DNA of 64,000 nucleotides. Origin: Hymenobacter sp. DG25A. Lineage in GTDB: Bacteria > Bacteroidota > Bacteroidia > Cytophagales > Hymenobacteraceae. The first letter of the stretch is position 1. Each line of letters begins with the position of its first letter. Below are positions 54,910-63,787 of this stretch, piece by piece. The DNA lies in assembly GCF_001280305.1 (NCBI RefSeq), contig NZ_CP012623.1:2976001-3040000 (forward strand), written 5' to 3'. The notes beneath the pieces are model-generated. The model searched no databases, was not told where the DNA came from, and saw only the letters and a program-made list of their open reading frames with translations. The translations under genes and the position numbers were made by a program.

Positions 54910-55134
54910 GTGCGGTGCAATGGTGGTCAGATAGACTCGCAAAATAAGGATTCGGCGCGGTAAGCGGCAGCAAATACAACCGCTGCGTCCTGATTTCGTA
55001 CTGGCAGCACGTGTATATAGTATTTCGTGCATAGTATTGCCGGGCCGGTAAGCTCAGCAGCAACGGCTTTTCCGGAGCGGCAGCACGCTTTTTTCTGATT
55101 TTCTCTCCCTCACTTTCTTTCCCAATCCTTTCTC

Positions 55135-55713
55135 ATGAAACGTTTCCTCCTTTATCTGGCCGGTCTGGTCATTATGCTGAGCCAGTCTTCCTGCGGGTAC
55201 AACTCCATGGTACAGAAAGACCAGGCCGTGAAAGCCCAGTGGGCCAACGTGCAGAACAGCTACCAGCGCCGCTCCGACCTGATTCCCAACTTGGTAAACA
55301 CCGTGAAAGGCGCCGCCAACTTCGAGAAGTCAACTCTGACCGACGTGATTAATGCCCGCGCCAAGGCTACCAGCGTGCAGCTTTCCGCCGACCAACTCAC
55401 GCCCGAAAACCTGAAGAAATTCCAGGAAGCCCAAAGCCAGGTATCAGCCGGTCTAGGCCGCTTGCTGGCCGTATCGGAAAACTATCCGGATCTGAAAGCC
55501 AACGCCAACTTCCAGGAGCTGCAGGCGCAGATTGAAGGCACCGAAAACCGCATTAACGTGGAGCGGCAGAAGTTTAACACCGTGACCAACGACTATAACG
55601 GCTACATTAAATCTTTCCCCAATAACATCTTTGCGGGTATGTTTGGCTTCGCCGAAAAGCCCTACTTTGAGGCGGAAGCCGGTGCGCAGAAAGCGCCTAC
55701 CGTACAATTTTAA
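55135..55713 (+). CDS. lemA: LemA family protein
   Basis: This 192-residue protein has an N-terminal hydrophobic segment (LLYLAGLVIMLSQSSCG, possibly a lipobox at Cys20) and then the LemA helical bundle: NVQNSYQRRSDLIPNLVNTVKG, LAVSENYPDLKANANFQELQ and EGTENRINVERQKFNTVTNDYN. LemA often lies beside TPM-domain genes, as here, and the group is thought to act at the membrane or outside it; the mechanism is unknown. Confidence 0.95.
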   Translation: MKRFLLYLAGLVIMLSQSSCGYNSMVQKDQAVKAQWANVQNSYQRRSDLIPNLVNTVKGAANFEKSTLTDVINARAKATSVQLSADQLTPENLKKFQEAQSQVSAGLGRLLAVSENYPDLKANANFQELQAQIEGTENRINVERQKFNTVTNDYNGYIKSFPNNIFAGMFGFAEKPYFEAEAGAQKAPTVQF

Positions 55714-55803
55714 TCGGAGTTGCCTGTTGTCAGTGGACAGCTGCCTGTAGCATTTTACTTTGCAGTAGCTGGCCACTGATAACGATCAACTGACAACTGA
55801 ACT

Positions 55804-56259
55804 ATGGTTAACCCTCTCACGCCCCAGCAGGAGGCGGCCCTGGTAGCCGCCATCCGGCAGGCGGAAGTCACTACTTCCGGCGAAATTCGGGTGCACTTTG
55901 AAGACACCTGCCCCACCCCGGAGCCCCTGGACCGGGCCGCGCAGATTTTCGCGCAGCTTAAAATGCAGGAAACGGCGGAGCGCAACGGTGTCTTATTTTA
56001 CGTAGCCTGGGAAACCCGTCAGTTTGCCATTATTGGGGATGCGGGCATTAACTCCGCCGTGCCCGATGACTTCTGGGAAACCACGAAGGAAATTGTGCTT
56101 GATAATTTCAGGACCCACAAGTTTGTGCTGGGCCTGGAGCGCGGTATTCAGATGGTAGGCGAGCAGCTGCAACGGTATTTCCCCTACAACGTGCACACCG
56201 ACCAGAACGAACTCGACGACTCCATTTCGTTTGGCGACGCTACGCCGCCGCGTATATGA
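55804..56259 (+). CDS. TPM-domain protein (cytoplasmic)
   Basis: This 151-residue protein is a TPM (TLP18.3/Psb32/MOLO-1) domain without a signal peptide. Features are LTPQQEAALVAAIRQAEVTTSGEIRVHF, RNGVLFYVAWETRQFAIIGDAGIN and an amphipathic C-terminal helix. Its ATGA stop/start overlaps the next gene by four bases, indicating translational coupling with the second TPM gene. Confidence 0.88.
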   Translation: MVNPLTPQQEAALVAAIRQAEVTTSGEIRVHFEDTCPTPEPLDRAAQIFAQLKMQETAERNGVLFYVAWETRQFAIIGDAGINSAVPDDFWETTKEIVLDNFRTHKFVLGLERGIQMVGEQLQRYFPYNVHTDQNELDDSISFGDATPPRI

Positions 56260-57077
56260 TTCTACCTCTCTTCCGGCCCGGTGCCGCCCGGCGCTCCATC
56301 TATCTTCTGTGGCTGCTGCTCCTGCTGATGGTCCCGCAGCTATCAGCCCAAACCCTACCGGAACGCCCCACCCCTCCCCGCCTGGTAAATGACCTGGCCG
56401 GGCTAATGCGCCCCGAGGAAGTGGAGGCGCTGGAACGCAAGCTGGTAGCGTATGACGACTCCACCTCCACGCAGATGGCCATTGTTACGGTGCCTAACCT
56501 GGAGGGTGCCGAGGTGGCCGACTACGCGCAACAGCTGTTTGAAAAGTGGGGCATTGGCCGTAAGGGCAAGAATAATGGCCTGCTGATTCTGGTTTCCAAG
56601 GAAGAGCATAAAATCAACATCCACACCGGCTACGGCCTAGAAGGCGCCATTCCCGATGCCCTGGCCAAGCGCATCATCACCAACGTGCTGGTGCCCAACT
56701 TCCGCGCCGACCAGTACTACAAAGGCCTGGATGCCGCCACCGACCGCCTGTTTGCCCTGGCGGCCGGCGAGTACCAGGCCGAGCCCCGCCCCACCGGCGA
56801 CTATAATGATGGCGGCGGCTCCGGCTGGCTGTTCTGGGTAGTGCTGGCCCTGCTTATCTTCCTGTTCATCTCCCGCATGGGTGGTGGCAAAGGCGGCGGG
56901 GGCCGACGCAACCGCGGCTTTGGCGGCGGCATGATTCCGCCCCTCATCTTTGGGAGTGGTGGTTTCGGCGGCGGAGGCTTCGGTGGAGGCGGTGGTGGTT
57001 TTGGCGGCGGCGGAGGCGGCTTCGGCGGCTTTGGCGGCGGCAGCTCCGGGGGCGGGGGCGCCAGCGGCAGCTGGTAA
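56256..57077 (+). CDS. TPM-domain membrane protein with Gly-rich tail
   Basis: This 273-residue protein has a signal peptide (LLWLLLLLMVPQLSAQ), a periplasmic TPM domain (LVNDLAGLMRPEEVEALE, MAIVTVPNLEG, KNNGLLILVSKEEHKINIHTGYGLEGAIPD), one membrane helix (GWLFWVVLALLIFLFI) and a Gly-rich, Phe-spotted tail (GGFGGGGFGGGGGG) with a final Trp. It forms the lemA-TPM-TPM unit with the two genes before it. Confidence 0.92.
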   Translation: MILPLFRPGAARRSIYLLWLLLLLMVPQLSAQTLPERPTPPRLVNDLAGLMRPEEVEALERKLVAYDDSTSTQMAIVTVPNLEGAEVADYAQQLFEKWGIGRKGKNNGLLILVSKEEHKINIHTGYGLEGAIPDALAKRIITNVLVPNFRADQYYKGLDAATDRLFALAAGEYQAEPRPTGDYNDGGGSGWLFWVVLALLIFLFISRMGGGKGGGGRRNRGFGGGMIPPLIFGSGGFGGGGFGGGGGGFGGGGGGFGGFGGGSSGGGGASGSW

Positions 57078-57082
57078 ACCCA

Positions 57083-57152
57083 CCTCGTATACCTACAAAA
57101 ACAAAGCGCCCGAAGCATGCTTCGGGCGCTTTGTTTTTGTAGGTATACGAGG
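57083..57152. terminator. 70-base perfect palindrome, bidirectional terminator
   Basis: The sequence is its own exact reverse complement over 70 bases, centred between 57117 and 57118, with no loop bases. The GC-rich core (AAAGCGCCCGAAGCA) plus A/T-runs form a strong terminator between the TPM gene (plus) and the DUF1684 gene (minus). The extra arms (CCTCGTATACCTAC) go well beyond what a terminator needs. Confidence 0.9.
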
Positions 57153-57160
57153 GCTTGGCC

Positions 57161-57799
57161 TTAATGCGGGCTCTTTACGCCGGCTTGTATGGCCACGGGC
57201 AGGCGGTTTTCTACTGGCGGCACGGGGCAGGAGTAGCGGCCGCTGTAGGCGCAGAAGGGATTATAGGCGCGGTTGAAATCCAGCACTAGGGTGCCGCCCT
57301 GTATCTGGCCGATGCGCACATCCAGGTAGCGGCCACCCCCATAGCTGGCGTGGCCGTTCGTCAGGTCGGTGAAGGGCACAAACAGGTAGTCTTCAAACCC
57401 CGGCTTTTTCATCAGCTCCTGATTTTGATACACGGTGAGCTTAAGCGGCTGACCACTGAGCGTGAAATACACCTCGCCGTACTTACGGTACATGGGGCGG
57501 CGGCTGGTGCTGGTTTGCATGGCGAAGGGCACCGACAGGGAATCAGGCACAAACCGGGCCTCTACGCAGGCCGCGTAGTTAACCGGGAAAAAGGGCAGGC
57601 CCGTGAAGGTCGCGCGGTCCTCCGGCGTCAGCGGTGACGCTTCGGGGTTACGGTATTCCGCGTTCAGCTCCTGTTGGAAAGCCGCTACGGCCCGGGTATG
57701 ATCCGCCACTGTGGGGCGGTGGCTACGGGACGGGGATGGAGTCTGCGCCCGGGTAGTGAGGCCAAGTAGCAGGAACAGGAAAAGAAACCAGATTTTCAT
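57161..57799 (-). CDS. DUF1684 family secreted protein
   Basis: This 212-residue protein has a signal peptide (FLFLFLLLGLTTRAQ). The family pattern is RAVAAFQQELNAEYRN, EDRATFTGLPFFPV, FTDLTNGHASYGGGRYLDV and the ending FNRAYNPFCAYSGRYSCPVP followed by NRLPVAIQAGVK, which is the highly conserved DUF1684 core with two Cys. The function is not known. Confidence 0.9.
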   Translation of the reverse strand: MKIWFLFLFLLLGLTTRAQTPSPSRSHRPTVADHTRAVAAFQQELNAEYRNPEASPLTPEDRATFTGLPFFPVNYAACVEARFVPDSLSVPFAMQTSTSRRPMYRKYGEVYFTLSGQPLKLTVYQNQELMKKPGFEDYLFVPFTDLTNGHASYGGGRYLDVRIGQIQGGTLVLDFNRAYNPFCAYSGRYSCPVPPVENRLPVAIQAGVKSPH

Positions 57800-58239
57800 A
57801 GCCGCAAGATAGGCTGCGGGGAGGCAACATCCTTACCCTCCTTCTGGCTCTAACCAGCGTTCAGGGTTGTTTTTTCATCGTGGCTATTTGCTTTTTCAAG
57901 CTTTTATCCACCACCTGTTTATTGCCTGCTCCGCGCTGTGGTTGGCTCGGTTAGCGCCGGTCCAGAGCCAATCAATGCCTGATTCCGAGGCCTGCCGTTT
58001 CGGCCAACTGCGCATCCAGGAAACGGTTATGCTGGCAATGAAAGCTTTGATAGGCATTGGACTAGCCAAGCGGGCAGTCTGAGCGTATAGGAGGTTCTCT
58101 GTTAAGCCCGTTTTGCAATTCTGAAAGCCGCCTGTTTCGCAAGACCAGAATTGCGCGGACCATTCTATCTTCGTTTATCTGGCTGGGCCGGGGAATTTCC
58201 GTTTCCCTGCCCCGCTCACTTCCGTACCTTCGCTGTCCT
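57800..58239. other. 440-base divergent gap before polA
   Basis: The gap lies between the DUF1684 gene (minus) and polA (plus) and should hold both promoters. It contains a 9-base inverted repeat, GCAATTCTG (58115-58123) and CAGAATTGC (58146-58154), in the likely polA leader. A 71-codon frame at 57867-58082 was considered and rejected. I see no RNA gene. Confidence 0.5.
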
Positions 58240-61113
58240 ATGACCGACGCCTCCGCCGCTCCCCAGCACCATAAACTCTTCCTGCTCGACGCTTTTGCCC
58301 TGATTTACCGCGCCCACTTTGCCTTCAGCAAAAACCCGCGCGTGAACTCCAAGGGCCTGAATACCGGGGCCATCCTGGGCTTTACCAACACCCTGGTAGA
58401 GGTACTGCAAAAGGAGAAGCCCACACACATTGGGGTAGCCTTCGATGCGCAGAAAAAAACCTTCCGCCACGAGCAGTATGCGGAGTATAAAGCCCAGCGC
58501 CAGGCCATGCCGGAGGACATTGGGCTGGCCATCCCTTACATCAAGAAAATCATCAAAGCCTTCAACATTCCCATTCTGATGGTGGATGGCTTTGAGGCCG
58601 ATGACGTGATTGGCACTCTGGCGCTGCGTGCCGAGCAGCAGGGCTTTGGCGAGGTGTTCATGATGACGCCCGACAAGGATTACTGTCAGCTGGTAACCGA
58701 CTGCGTGAAGATTTACCGCCCCGCCTTCATGGGCAACTCCGCCGAGGTGCTGGACGTGCAGCATGTGCTGCAGCGCTTCGAGATTGAGCGGGTAGAGCAG
58801 GTGATTGACATTCTGGGCTTGCAGGGCGACGCCTCCGACAACATTCCCGGCATTCCTGGCATTGGCGAAAAAACTGCCAAAAAGCTCATCCATGAGTTTG
58901 GCTCCGTGGAAAACCTGATTGCCAACGCCGACAAGCTGAAGGGCAAGCTGCAGGAAAACGTGCGCAACTTCGCCGAGCAGGGCCTGATGAGCAAGGAGCT
59001 GGCCACCATTCACCTGGATGTCCCCATTGAGTTTCATGAGGAAAACCTACGCCTGGAGCAGCCCAACGCCGAGGAACTGCGCCAGCTGTTTGATGAGCTG
59101 GAATTCCGGCAGCTGGCGGCCCGCGTGCTGGGCGGCGGCAATGGCCCGGCCACCAGCACGCCCCCGCCGGCCCGCGGCGCCCGCCGGCCAAGTGTAGCGG
59201 CCGGTCAGGGTTCTTTGTTTGACGCGGCGGTGGCCGTTGCCGCGGAAGAAGGCGAAACCGACAGCCTGGGTGCGCCCAGCGGGCCGCGCCACCAGCTGGC
59301 CGATGTCCCGCACCAGTATCACCTCATTGATACCCCCGAGTTACGCCGCGAGCTGCTCAGGTTCCTGCTGCTGCAAAAGGAAGTCAGCTTTGATACCGAA
59401 ACCACCGGCCTGGATACCATGACCTCGCGCTTGGTGGGGTTTTCCTTCTGTTGGTTGCCCGGCGAGGCGTATTACGTGCCTGTGCCGTCTGACGACCACA
59501 CCGCGGCCCAAAAGCTGGTGGATGAGTTTCGCCCCTTCTTCGATGCCGAGCAGATTGTAAAAATCGGCCAGAATATCAAGTACGACCTCACCATTCTGAA
59601 GCACTACGGGGTGGAAATGAAAGGCCAGGTGTTTGATACCATGCTGGCCCACTACCTGCTGGAGCCCGACATGCGCCACAATATGGACGTGCTGGCTGAA
59701 ACCTATCTGCACTACACGCCCGTCCCCATCACGGCTCTTATCGGCCCCAAAGGCAAAAACCAGAAAACCATGGCCGATATTCCGCCGGCTGAGGTGAAGG
59801 ACTACGCCTGCGAAGATGCCGACGTTACCCTGCAGCTGAAGCATTATTTCGAACCCAAGCTGCAGGAGGTAGGGCTGCTGAAGCTGCTGAATGAGGTAGA
59901 AAACCCGCTGGTGCCGGTGCTGGCCGCCATTGAGTACGAAGGCGTGAAGATTGACAGCGCCGCTATGGGCGAGTACTCGGCGCTGCTGCAGGGCTACATT
60001 ACCGAGCTGGAAGGGAAGATTTTTGCCGAAGCCGGCCAGCAGTTCAACATTGGCTCGCCCAAGCAATTGGGAGAGGTGCTGTTTGATAAAATGGGCCTGG
60101 GTGGCGGTAAGATCAAGAAAACCAAAACCGGGCAGTACGCCACTGGCGAGGAAATCCTGAGCGTGCTGGCCGCCGATGCGCCCATTGCCAGCCTCATTCT
60201 GGAACACCGCCAGCTTACTAAGCTGCGCAGCACCTACGTAGAGGCCCTGCCCCAGCTGGTGTGCGAGCTGGATGGCCGCGTGCATACCTCCTTCAACCAG
60301 GCCGTAACGGCCACGGGCCGCCTGAGCAGCACCAACCCCAACCTGCAGAACATTCCCATTCGCACGGAAAAGGGCCGCGAAATTCGCAAAGCCTTTGTAC
60401 CGCGCGACGAAAACCACCTGCTGCTGGCCGCCGACTACTCGCAGATTGAGCTGCGCATCATGGCCGATTTTTCGGGCGACAAAACCATGATTGAGTCGTT
60501 CCGCCAAGGGCTTGATATTCACGCCAGCACTGCCAGCAAGGTGTTTAAAGTGCCCTTGGACCAGGTAGATGGCGAGATGCGCCGCCGGGCCAAAATGGTC
60601 AATTTTGGCATCATATACGGCATTTCGGCCTTCGGGCTGGCCCAGCGCCTGGGCGTTTCGCGCAAGGAGGCTACCGAAATTATTGAAGCCTATTTCACGG
60701 AGTTTTCCTCGGTGAAGCAGTTCATGGACGACAGCATCAACCGCGCCCGGGAGCTGGAATATGCCGAAACCCTGCTGGGCCGCCGCCGCTACCTGCGCGA
60801 CATCAACTCCCGCAACGCCACGCTCCGCGGCTACACGGAACGCAACGCCATTAACGCCCCCATCCAGGGCACCGCGGCCGACATCATCAAGAAGGCCATG
60901 ATCAACATTCATCACTGGCTCCTGGAAGAAAAGCTGGGCACCAAAATGATTCTGCAGGTGCACGATGAATTGGTGTTCGATGCTGTGAAAGAGGAAATTG
61001 CGTACATCACGCCCAAAATCAGGGAGCTGATGGTTAATGCCCTGCCCCTGCCCCACGGCGTGCCCATGGAAGTGGAAGTAGGCACCGGCCGCAACTGGCT
61101 GGAAGCGCACTAG
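58240..61113 (+). CDS. polA: DNA polymerase I
   Basis: This 957-residue enzyme has a 5'-3' exonuclease domain (LLDAFALIYRAHFAF, DGFEADDVIGTLA, PDKDYCQLV, QGDASDNIPGIPGIGEKTA), a low-complexity Ala/Pro linker near residues 300-340, a 3'-5' exonuclease domain with an intact metal site (SFDTETTGLD near 384), and the polymerase domain: motif A DYSQIELR near 731, O-helix RRRAKMVNFGIIYG near 785 with Phe and Tyr at the dNTP-selecting positions, and motif C VHDELVFD near 906. Both exonucleases look active. Confidence 0.98.
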   Translation: MTDASAAPQHHKLFLLDAFALIYRAHFAFSKNPRVNSKGLNTGAILGFTNTLVEVLQKEKPTHIGVAFDAQKKTFRHEQYAEYKAQRQAMPEDIGLAIPYIKKIIKAFNIPILMVDGFEADDVIGTLALRAEQQGFGEVFMMTPDKDYCQLVTDCVKIYRPAFMGNSAEVLDVQHVLQRFEIERVEQVIDILGLQGDASDNIPGIPGIGEKTAKKLIHEFGSVENLIANADKLKGKLQENVRNFAEQGLMSKELATIHLDVPIEFHEENLRLEQPNAEELRQLFDELEFRQLAARVLGGGNGPATSTPPPARGARRPSVAAGQGSLFDAAVAVAAEEGETDSLGAPSGPRHQLADVPHQYHLIDTPELRRELLRFLLLQKEVSFDTETTGLDTMTSRLVGFSFCWLPGEAYYVPVPSDDHTAAQKLVDEFRPFFDAEQIVKIGQNIKYDLTILKHYGVEMKGQVFDTMLAHYLLEPDMRHNMDVLAETYLHYTPVPITALIGPKGKNQKTMADIPPAEVKDYACEDADVTLQLKHYFEPKLQEVGLLKLLNEVENPLVPVLAAIEYEGVKIDSAAMGEYSALLQGYITELEGKIFAEAGQQFNIGSPKQLGEVLFDKMGLGGGKIKKTKTGQYATGEEILSVLAADAPIASLILEHRQLTKLRSTYVEALPQLVCELDGRVHTSFNQAVTATGRLSSTNPNLQNIPIRTEKGREIRKAFVPRDENHLLLAADYSQIELRIMADFSGDKTMIESFRQGLDIHASTASKVFKVPLDQVDGEMRRRAKMVNFGIIYGISAFGLAQRLGVSRKEATEIIEAYFTEFSSVKQFMDDSINRARELEYAETLLGRRRYLRDINSRNATLRGYTERNAINAPIQGTAADIIKKAMINIHHWLLEEKLGTKMILQVHDELVFDAVKEEIAYITPKIRELMVNALPLPHGVPMEVEVGTGRNWLEAH

Positions 61114-61179
61114 CCCCGGTATCCGGCGCAGCCCATTGGCCGTATACCCCACGGCCGGGCTACTCCTGGTGCTCTCTGT

Positions 61180-61596
61180 ATGCTAGAAAACCCACCCACT
61201 ACTACCCTGCAAAATGTTGCCCGTGGCTTGCTGGCCACCTTTATGATAACGGCAGGCATAGGGCACCTCACCTTTGCCCGGCAGGATTTTCAGGCCCAGG
61301 TACCCGATTTTATTCCGCTGGATAAGGATACGGTGGTGCTACAATCGGGAGTGGTAGAAATTGGGCTGGGCCTGGCGCTGCTCGTCTGGAAGTCGCGCCG
61401 TGCCGATCTGGGGTTGGGCTTAGCCGTATTTTACGCACTGGTGCTTCCAGGTAATGTGCATCAGTACACGCACCATATTTCTGCCTTCGGCCTCGATACG
61501 GATGCTAAACGGCTTGGGCGGCTATTCTTCCAGCCCGTGCTGATGGGTTGGGCCCTGTGGTCGACGGGTGCTCTTCGTGCGCTAAAGCGTAAGTAA
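61180..61596 (+). CDS. DoxX-like membrane protein
   Basis: This 138-residue protein has four predicted membrane helices. Its first helix ARGLLATFMITAGIGHLTF, a mid segment VEIGLGLALLVWKSRR and YALVLPGNVHQYTHH fit the DoxX-like superfamily, which includes quinone-linked and unknown membrane proteins. The His-rich loop NVHQYTHHISAFG is a noticeable feature. It follows polA by 66 bases and ends at a palindromic terminator. Confidence 0.75.
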   Translation: MLENPPTTTLQNVARGLLATFMITAGIGHLTFARQDFQAQVPDFIPLDKDTVVLQSGVVEIGLGLALLVWKSRRADLGLGLAVFYALVLPGNVHQYTHHISAFGLDTDAKRLGRLFFQPVLMGWALWSTGALRALKRK

Positions 61597-62047
61597 GTTC
61601 TGGCCTATTAAGCCAATAGCCATTAAACGAGAACTGCCGCCGCTATCGATAGCGGCGGCAGTTCTCGTTTAAATAAGAATATAAGCTGGTAGCTGATAAT
61701 CCTGTGTCTAACTTCTCACTCTCTATTCCACTCTGGTAAACATTAATTTCTAGTGTATAAAGTGTCTTTTTGGGATGATAAGTATTGACGCTACATTACT
61801 AAGTGGCAGGCATCTAATTGAGATGTTTCGTAAACACTGCTCAACGCCCAATAAACCCATCCCCTAGGAGTAGCTTTCATAGAAAGAAGGATAAATGAGG
61901 AAGGATGTCTTACACGTGCATGACCGGCACCTACCTATATTGGTTGCATGGGGTTTGCAAAGAATAATGTTATTCTCCTTCCCAGCGTACAATGCCCCGG
62001 AAGCATCTGCCTATAACCTATGCGGCTCCTTGCAGTTTAAGCCCTGT
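61597..62047. other. 450-base gap between DoxX-like gene and YpdA-type gene
   Basis: Apart from the 50-base palindrome (61623-61672) this AT-rich region has no RNA gene or motif that I can support. A frame running through its right half (from 61895) is the out-of-start extension of the next gene and looks non-coding. Confidence 0.5.
61623..61672. terminator. 50-base perfect palindrome, terminator
   Basis: TTAAACGAGAACTGCCGCCG continued to the centre at 61647/61648 is followed by its exact complement, with no unpaired bases. It lies 27 bases after the DoxX-like gene and ends in T-rich sequence on both strands. Confidence 0.85.
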
Positions 62048-63049
62048 ATGAGTGCTATTGAACTTTCAGAAACCACCGCTTCTTTTGACGTGGTTATTAT
62101 TGGGGCCGGGCCGGTGGGACTGGCCTGCGCCATTGAGGCCAAGCGGCGCGGCTTTACTGTGTGCGTGGTAGATAAAGGCGCGCTGGTAAACTCCCTGGTG
62201 GGCTACCCCACCAACATGGAGTTCTTCTCCACACCCGAGCTGCTCGAAATTGGCGGCTACCCCTTTCCCACCTCGCATTACAAACCCCTGCGCGAAGACG
62301 CCCTGGACTACTACCACCGCGTAGCCAGTTCTGAAAAAATTCCCCTGCGCCTCTACGAGGCAGTAGCCGGGCTGGAAGGCGAGCCAGGCCGGTATGAAGT
62401 AGTCACGGAGAAAGGCCGCATAGCCTGCGCCGCTGTGATAATAGCTACTGGCTTTTATGATATTCCCAACTACCTGAACGTGCCCGGCGAAGACCTGCCG
62501 CACGTGAGTCACTACTACAAAGAGCCCTACGCCCACGTGGGCCAGCCGGTGGTGGTTATCGGGGCCAAAAACTCCTCGGCCAAAGCCGCCCTTCAGCTGC
62601 TGCGCGCCGGAGCCGAGGTGACTATGGTAGTGCGGGGGGCCGAGGTAAGCGAGTCAGTGAAATACTGGATCCGGCCTGATTTGCTGAACCGCATTGCCGA
62701 AGGCCGCATTAAGGCCCATTTCAGCAGCAGTGTGCAGCGCGTTACCCCTGATGCCGTGGAGATACTCACCCCGGAAGGCCCGCTTACTCTGCCTACCAGC
62801 CACGTATATGCCCTCACCGGCTACCGCCCCAACTACGCGCTGCTGGCCGCCCTGGGCATTACCACCCGCGACGATGCCGCGTGCACACCCTGGCACAACT
62901 CCGATACCTTTGAAACCAACCGCCCGGGCGTATACCTGGCGGGCACCGTGTGCGGCGGCCTGAACACCAGCCGCTGGTTTATTGAAAACGGCCGCCACCA
63001 TGCGGCCGTTATTGCCGCGCACATTTCTCCGGTTTGCACGGCGGGGTAA
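62048..63049 (+). CDS. ypdA: YpdA family bacillithiol-disulfide reductase-like flavoprotein
   Basis: This 333-residue FAD/NADPH enzyme starts at the ATG at 62048. The FAD loop is VVIIGAGPVGLACAIEAKRRG and the NADPH loop VVVIGAKNSSAKAALQLLRAG. Segments FSTPELLEIGGYPF and HVSHYYKEPYAHVGQPV are typical of the YpdA group, which reduces bacillithiol disulfide and lacks the CxxC of thioredoxin reductases, also absent here. This suggests that the organism makes bacillithiol. Confidence 0.9.
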   Translation: MSAIELSETTASFDVVIIGAGPVGLACAIEAKRRGFTVCVVDKGALVNSLVGYPTNMEFFSTPELLEIGGYPFPTSHYKPLREDALDYYHRVASSEKIPLRLYEAVAGLEGEPGRYEVVTEKGRIACAAVIIATGFYDIPNYLNVPGEDLPHVSHYYKEPYAHVGQPVVVIGAKNSSAKAALQLLRAGAEVTMVVRGAEVSESVKYWIRPDLLNRIAEGRIKAHFSSSVQRVTPDAVEILTPEGPLTLPTSHVYALTGYRPNYALLAALGITTRDDAACTPWHNSDTFETNRPGVYLAGTVCGGLNTSRWFIENGRHHAAVIAAHISPVCTAG

Positions 63050-63062
63050 CACTGGCAATACA

Positions 63063-63096
63063 AAAGCCCGTTCTTCCTAAGGGAAAAACGGGCTTT
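63063..63096. terminator. Bidirectional terminator after ypdA
   Basis: AAAGCCCGTTCTTCC pairs with GGGAAAAACGGGCTTT between two convergent genes; one base pair is mismatched. Confidence 0.8.
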
Positions 63097-63124
63097 ACAG
63101 TAGCACTATAACTTATTCCAGCCG

Positions 63125-63733
63125 TTAGAAAGCAGCGTAAGTAAGCGTGTAAGTCAGAGTCGTTTCCTGACCCGTATCCGGATCAACTTCTTTCTCCGTG
63201 TATTTCTGAATCATGGTAGTCGCCGTCAGCTCCACCAGATCAACCGTGTAGGAATCCCCACCGCCAATCTCAGAAATTTTCAACTTGGTTTCGTCAGATT
63301 CGAAGTTCCATGCTACTTTCTGTGTCTGCGGGTCGCTTGCCATATCATCACACTTAGTAGCTCCTTGGTCGAGGATAGCGGTTTTGTCTGTGCTGAACTT
63401 CTCGAAATCATCCTTCTGGCACGGCTCCATATCAGCGAAAATGTCCTGAGAATAGGTGCTTGAACCCGAAGTCAACGACCCAACGGCAGCTGACAAACGC
63501 CAGTTCTTAGCTGTCAGCAATTCCGTTTTTGTCTTCGGCTTGTTGTCATCATTATCCTTCTTACAAGCCGTGAAGGAGCCTACGAATAGCAGGGCAATAA
63601 ACAGGCGGAAAATGGGTTTTATGCGAATAAATGAAAGAGTAAATAAGTGGTCTGTAAATGCCTGCTGATAGAACCGGCGCAAAGTATGGCACAAGTATAG
63701 TCTTTCCGGCTTACTTCTGGCTGGAAAATACAT
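63125..63733 (-). CDS. Lipocalin-like lipoprotein (start uncertain)
   Basis: The mature part begins after the lipobox LFVGSFTAC and resembles the lipocalin-like lipoproteins of Bacteroidota: KTELLTAKNWRLSAAVGSL, then EPCQKDDFEKFSTDKTAILDQG, KVAWNFESDETKLKI and a final beta hairpin. The signal peptide should start near 63628 (IRIKPIFRLFIALLFVG), but the only ATG in frame is at 63733, directly against the upstream terminator, and no GTG or TTG lies between. An ATT at 63626-63628 is the best-placed alternative, so either the start is rare or a base differs. Confidence 0.7.
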   Translation of the reverse strand: MYFPARSKPERLYLCHTLRRFYQQAFTDHLFTLSFIRIKPIFRLFIALLFVGSFTACKKDNDDNKPKTKTELLTAKNWRLSAAVGSLTSGSSTYSQDIFADMEPCQKDDFEKFSTDKTAILDQGATKCDDMASDPQTQKVAWNFESDETKLKISEIGGGDSYTVDLVELTATTMIQKYTEKEVDPDTGQETTLTYTLTYAAF

Positions 63734-63767
63734 AAAAAAGGCCCCCTGCTGGCAGGGAGCCTTTTTT
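63734..63767 (-). terminator. Terminator of the SGNH hydrolase gene
   Basis: AAAAAAGGCCCCCTGC and GCAGGGAGCCTTTTTT pair, with one mismatch, 20 bases after the hydrolase stop codon on the minus strand. Confidence 0.8.
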
Positions 63768-63787
63768 ATTGGGGTGTTTAGGAACAC

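Noticed and set aside
57867..58082. A 71-codon frame between the DUF1684 gene and polA
   Set aside because: It has no ATG start, no domain, and its hydrophobic beginning does not form a plausible signal; it lies in a divergent promoter region.
59341..61152. A 603-codon minus-strand frame
   Set aside because: It is antisense to polA, whose exonuclease and polymerase motifs are intact; the antisense translation shows no domain.
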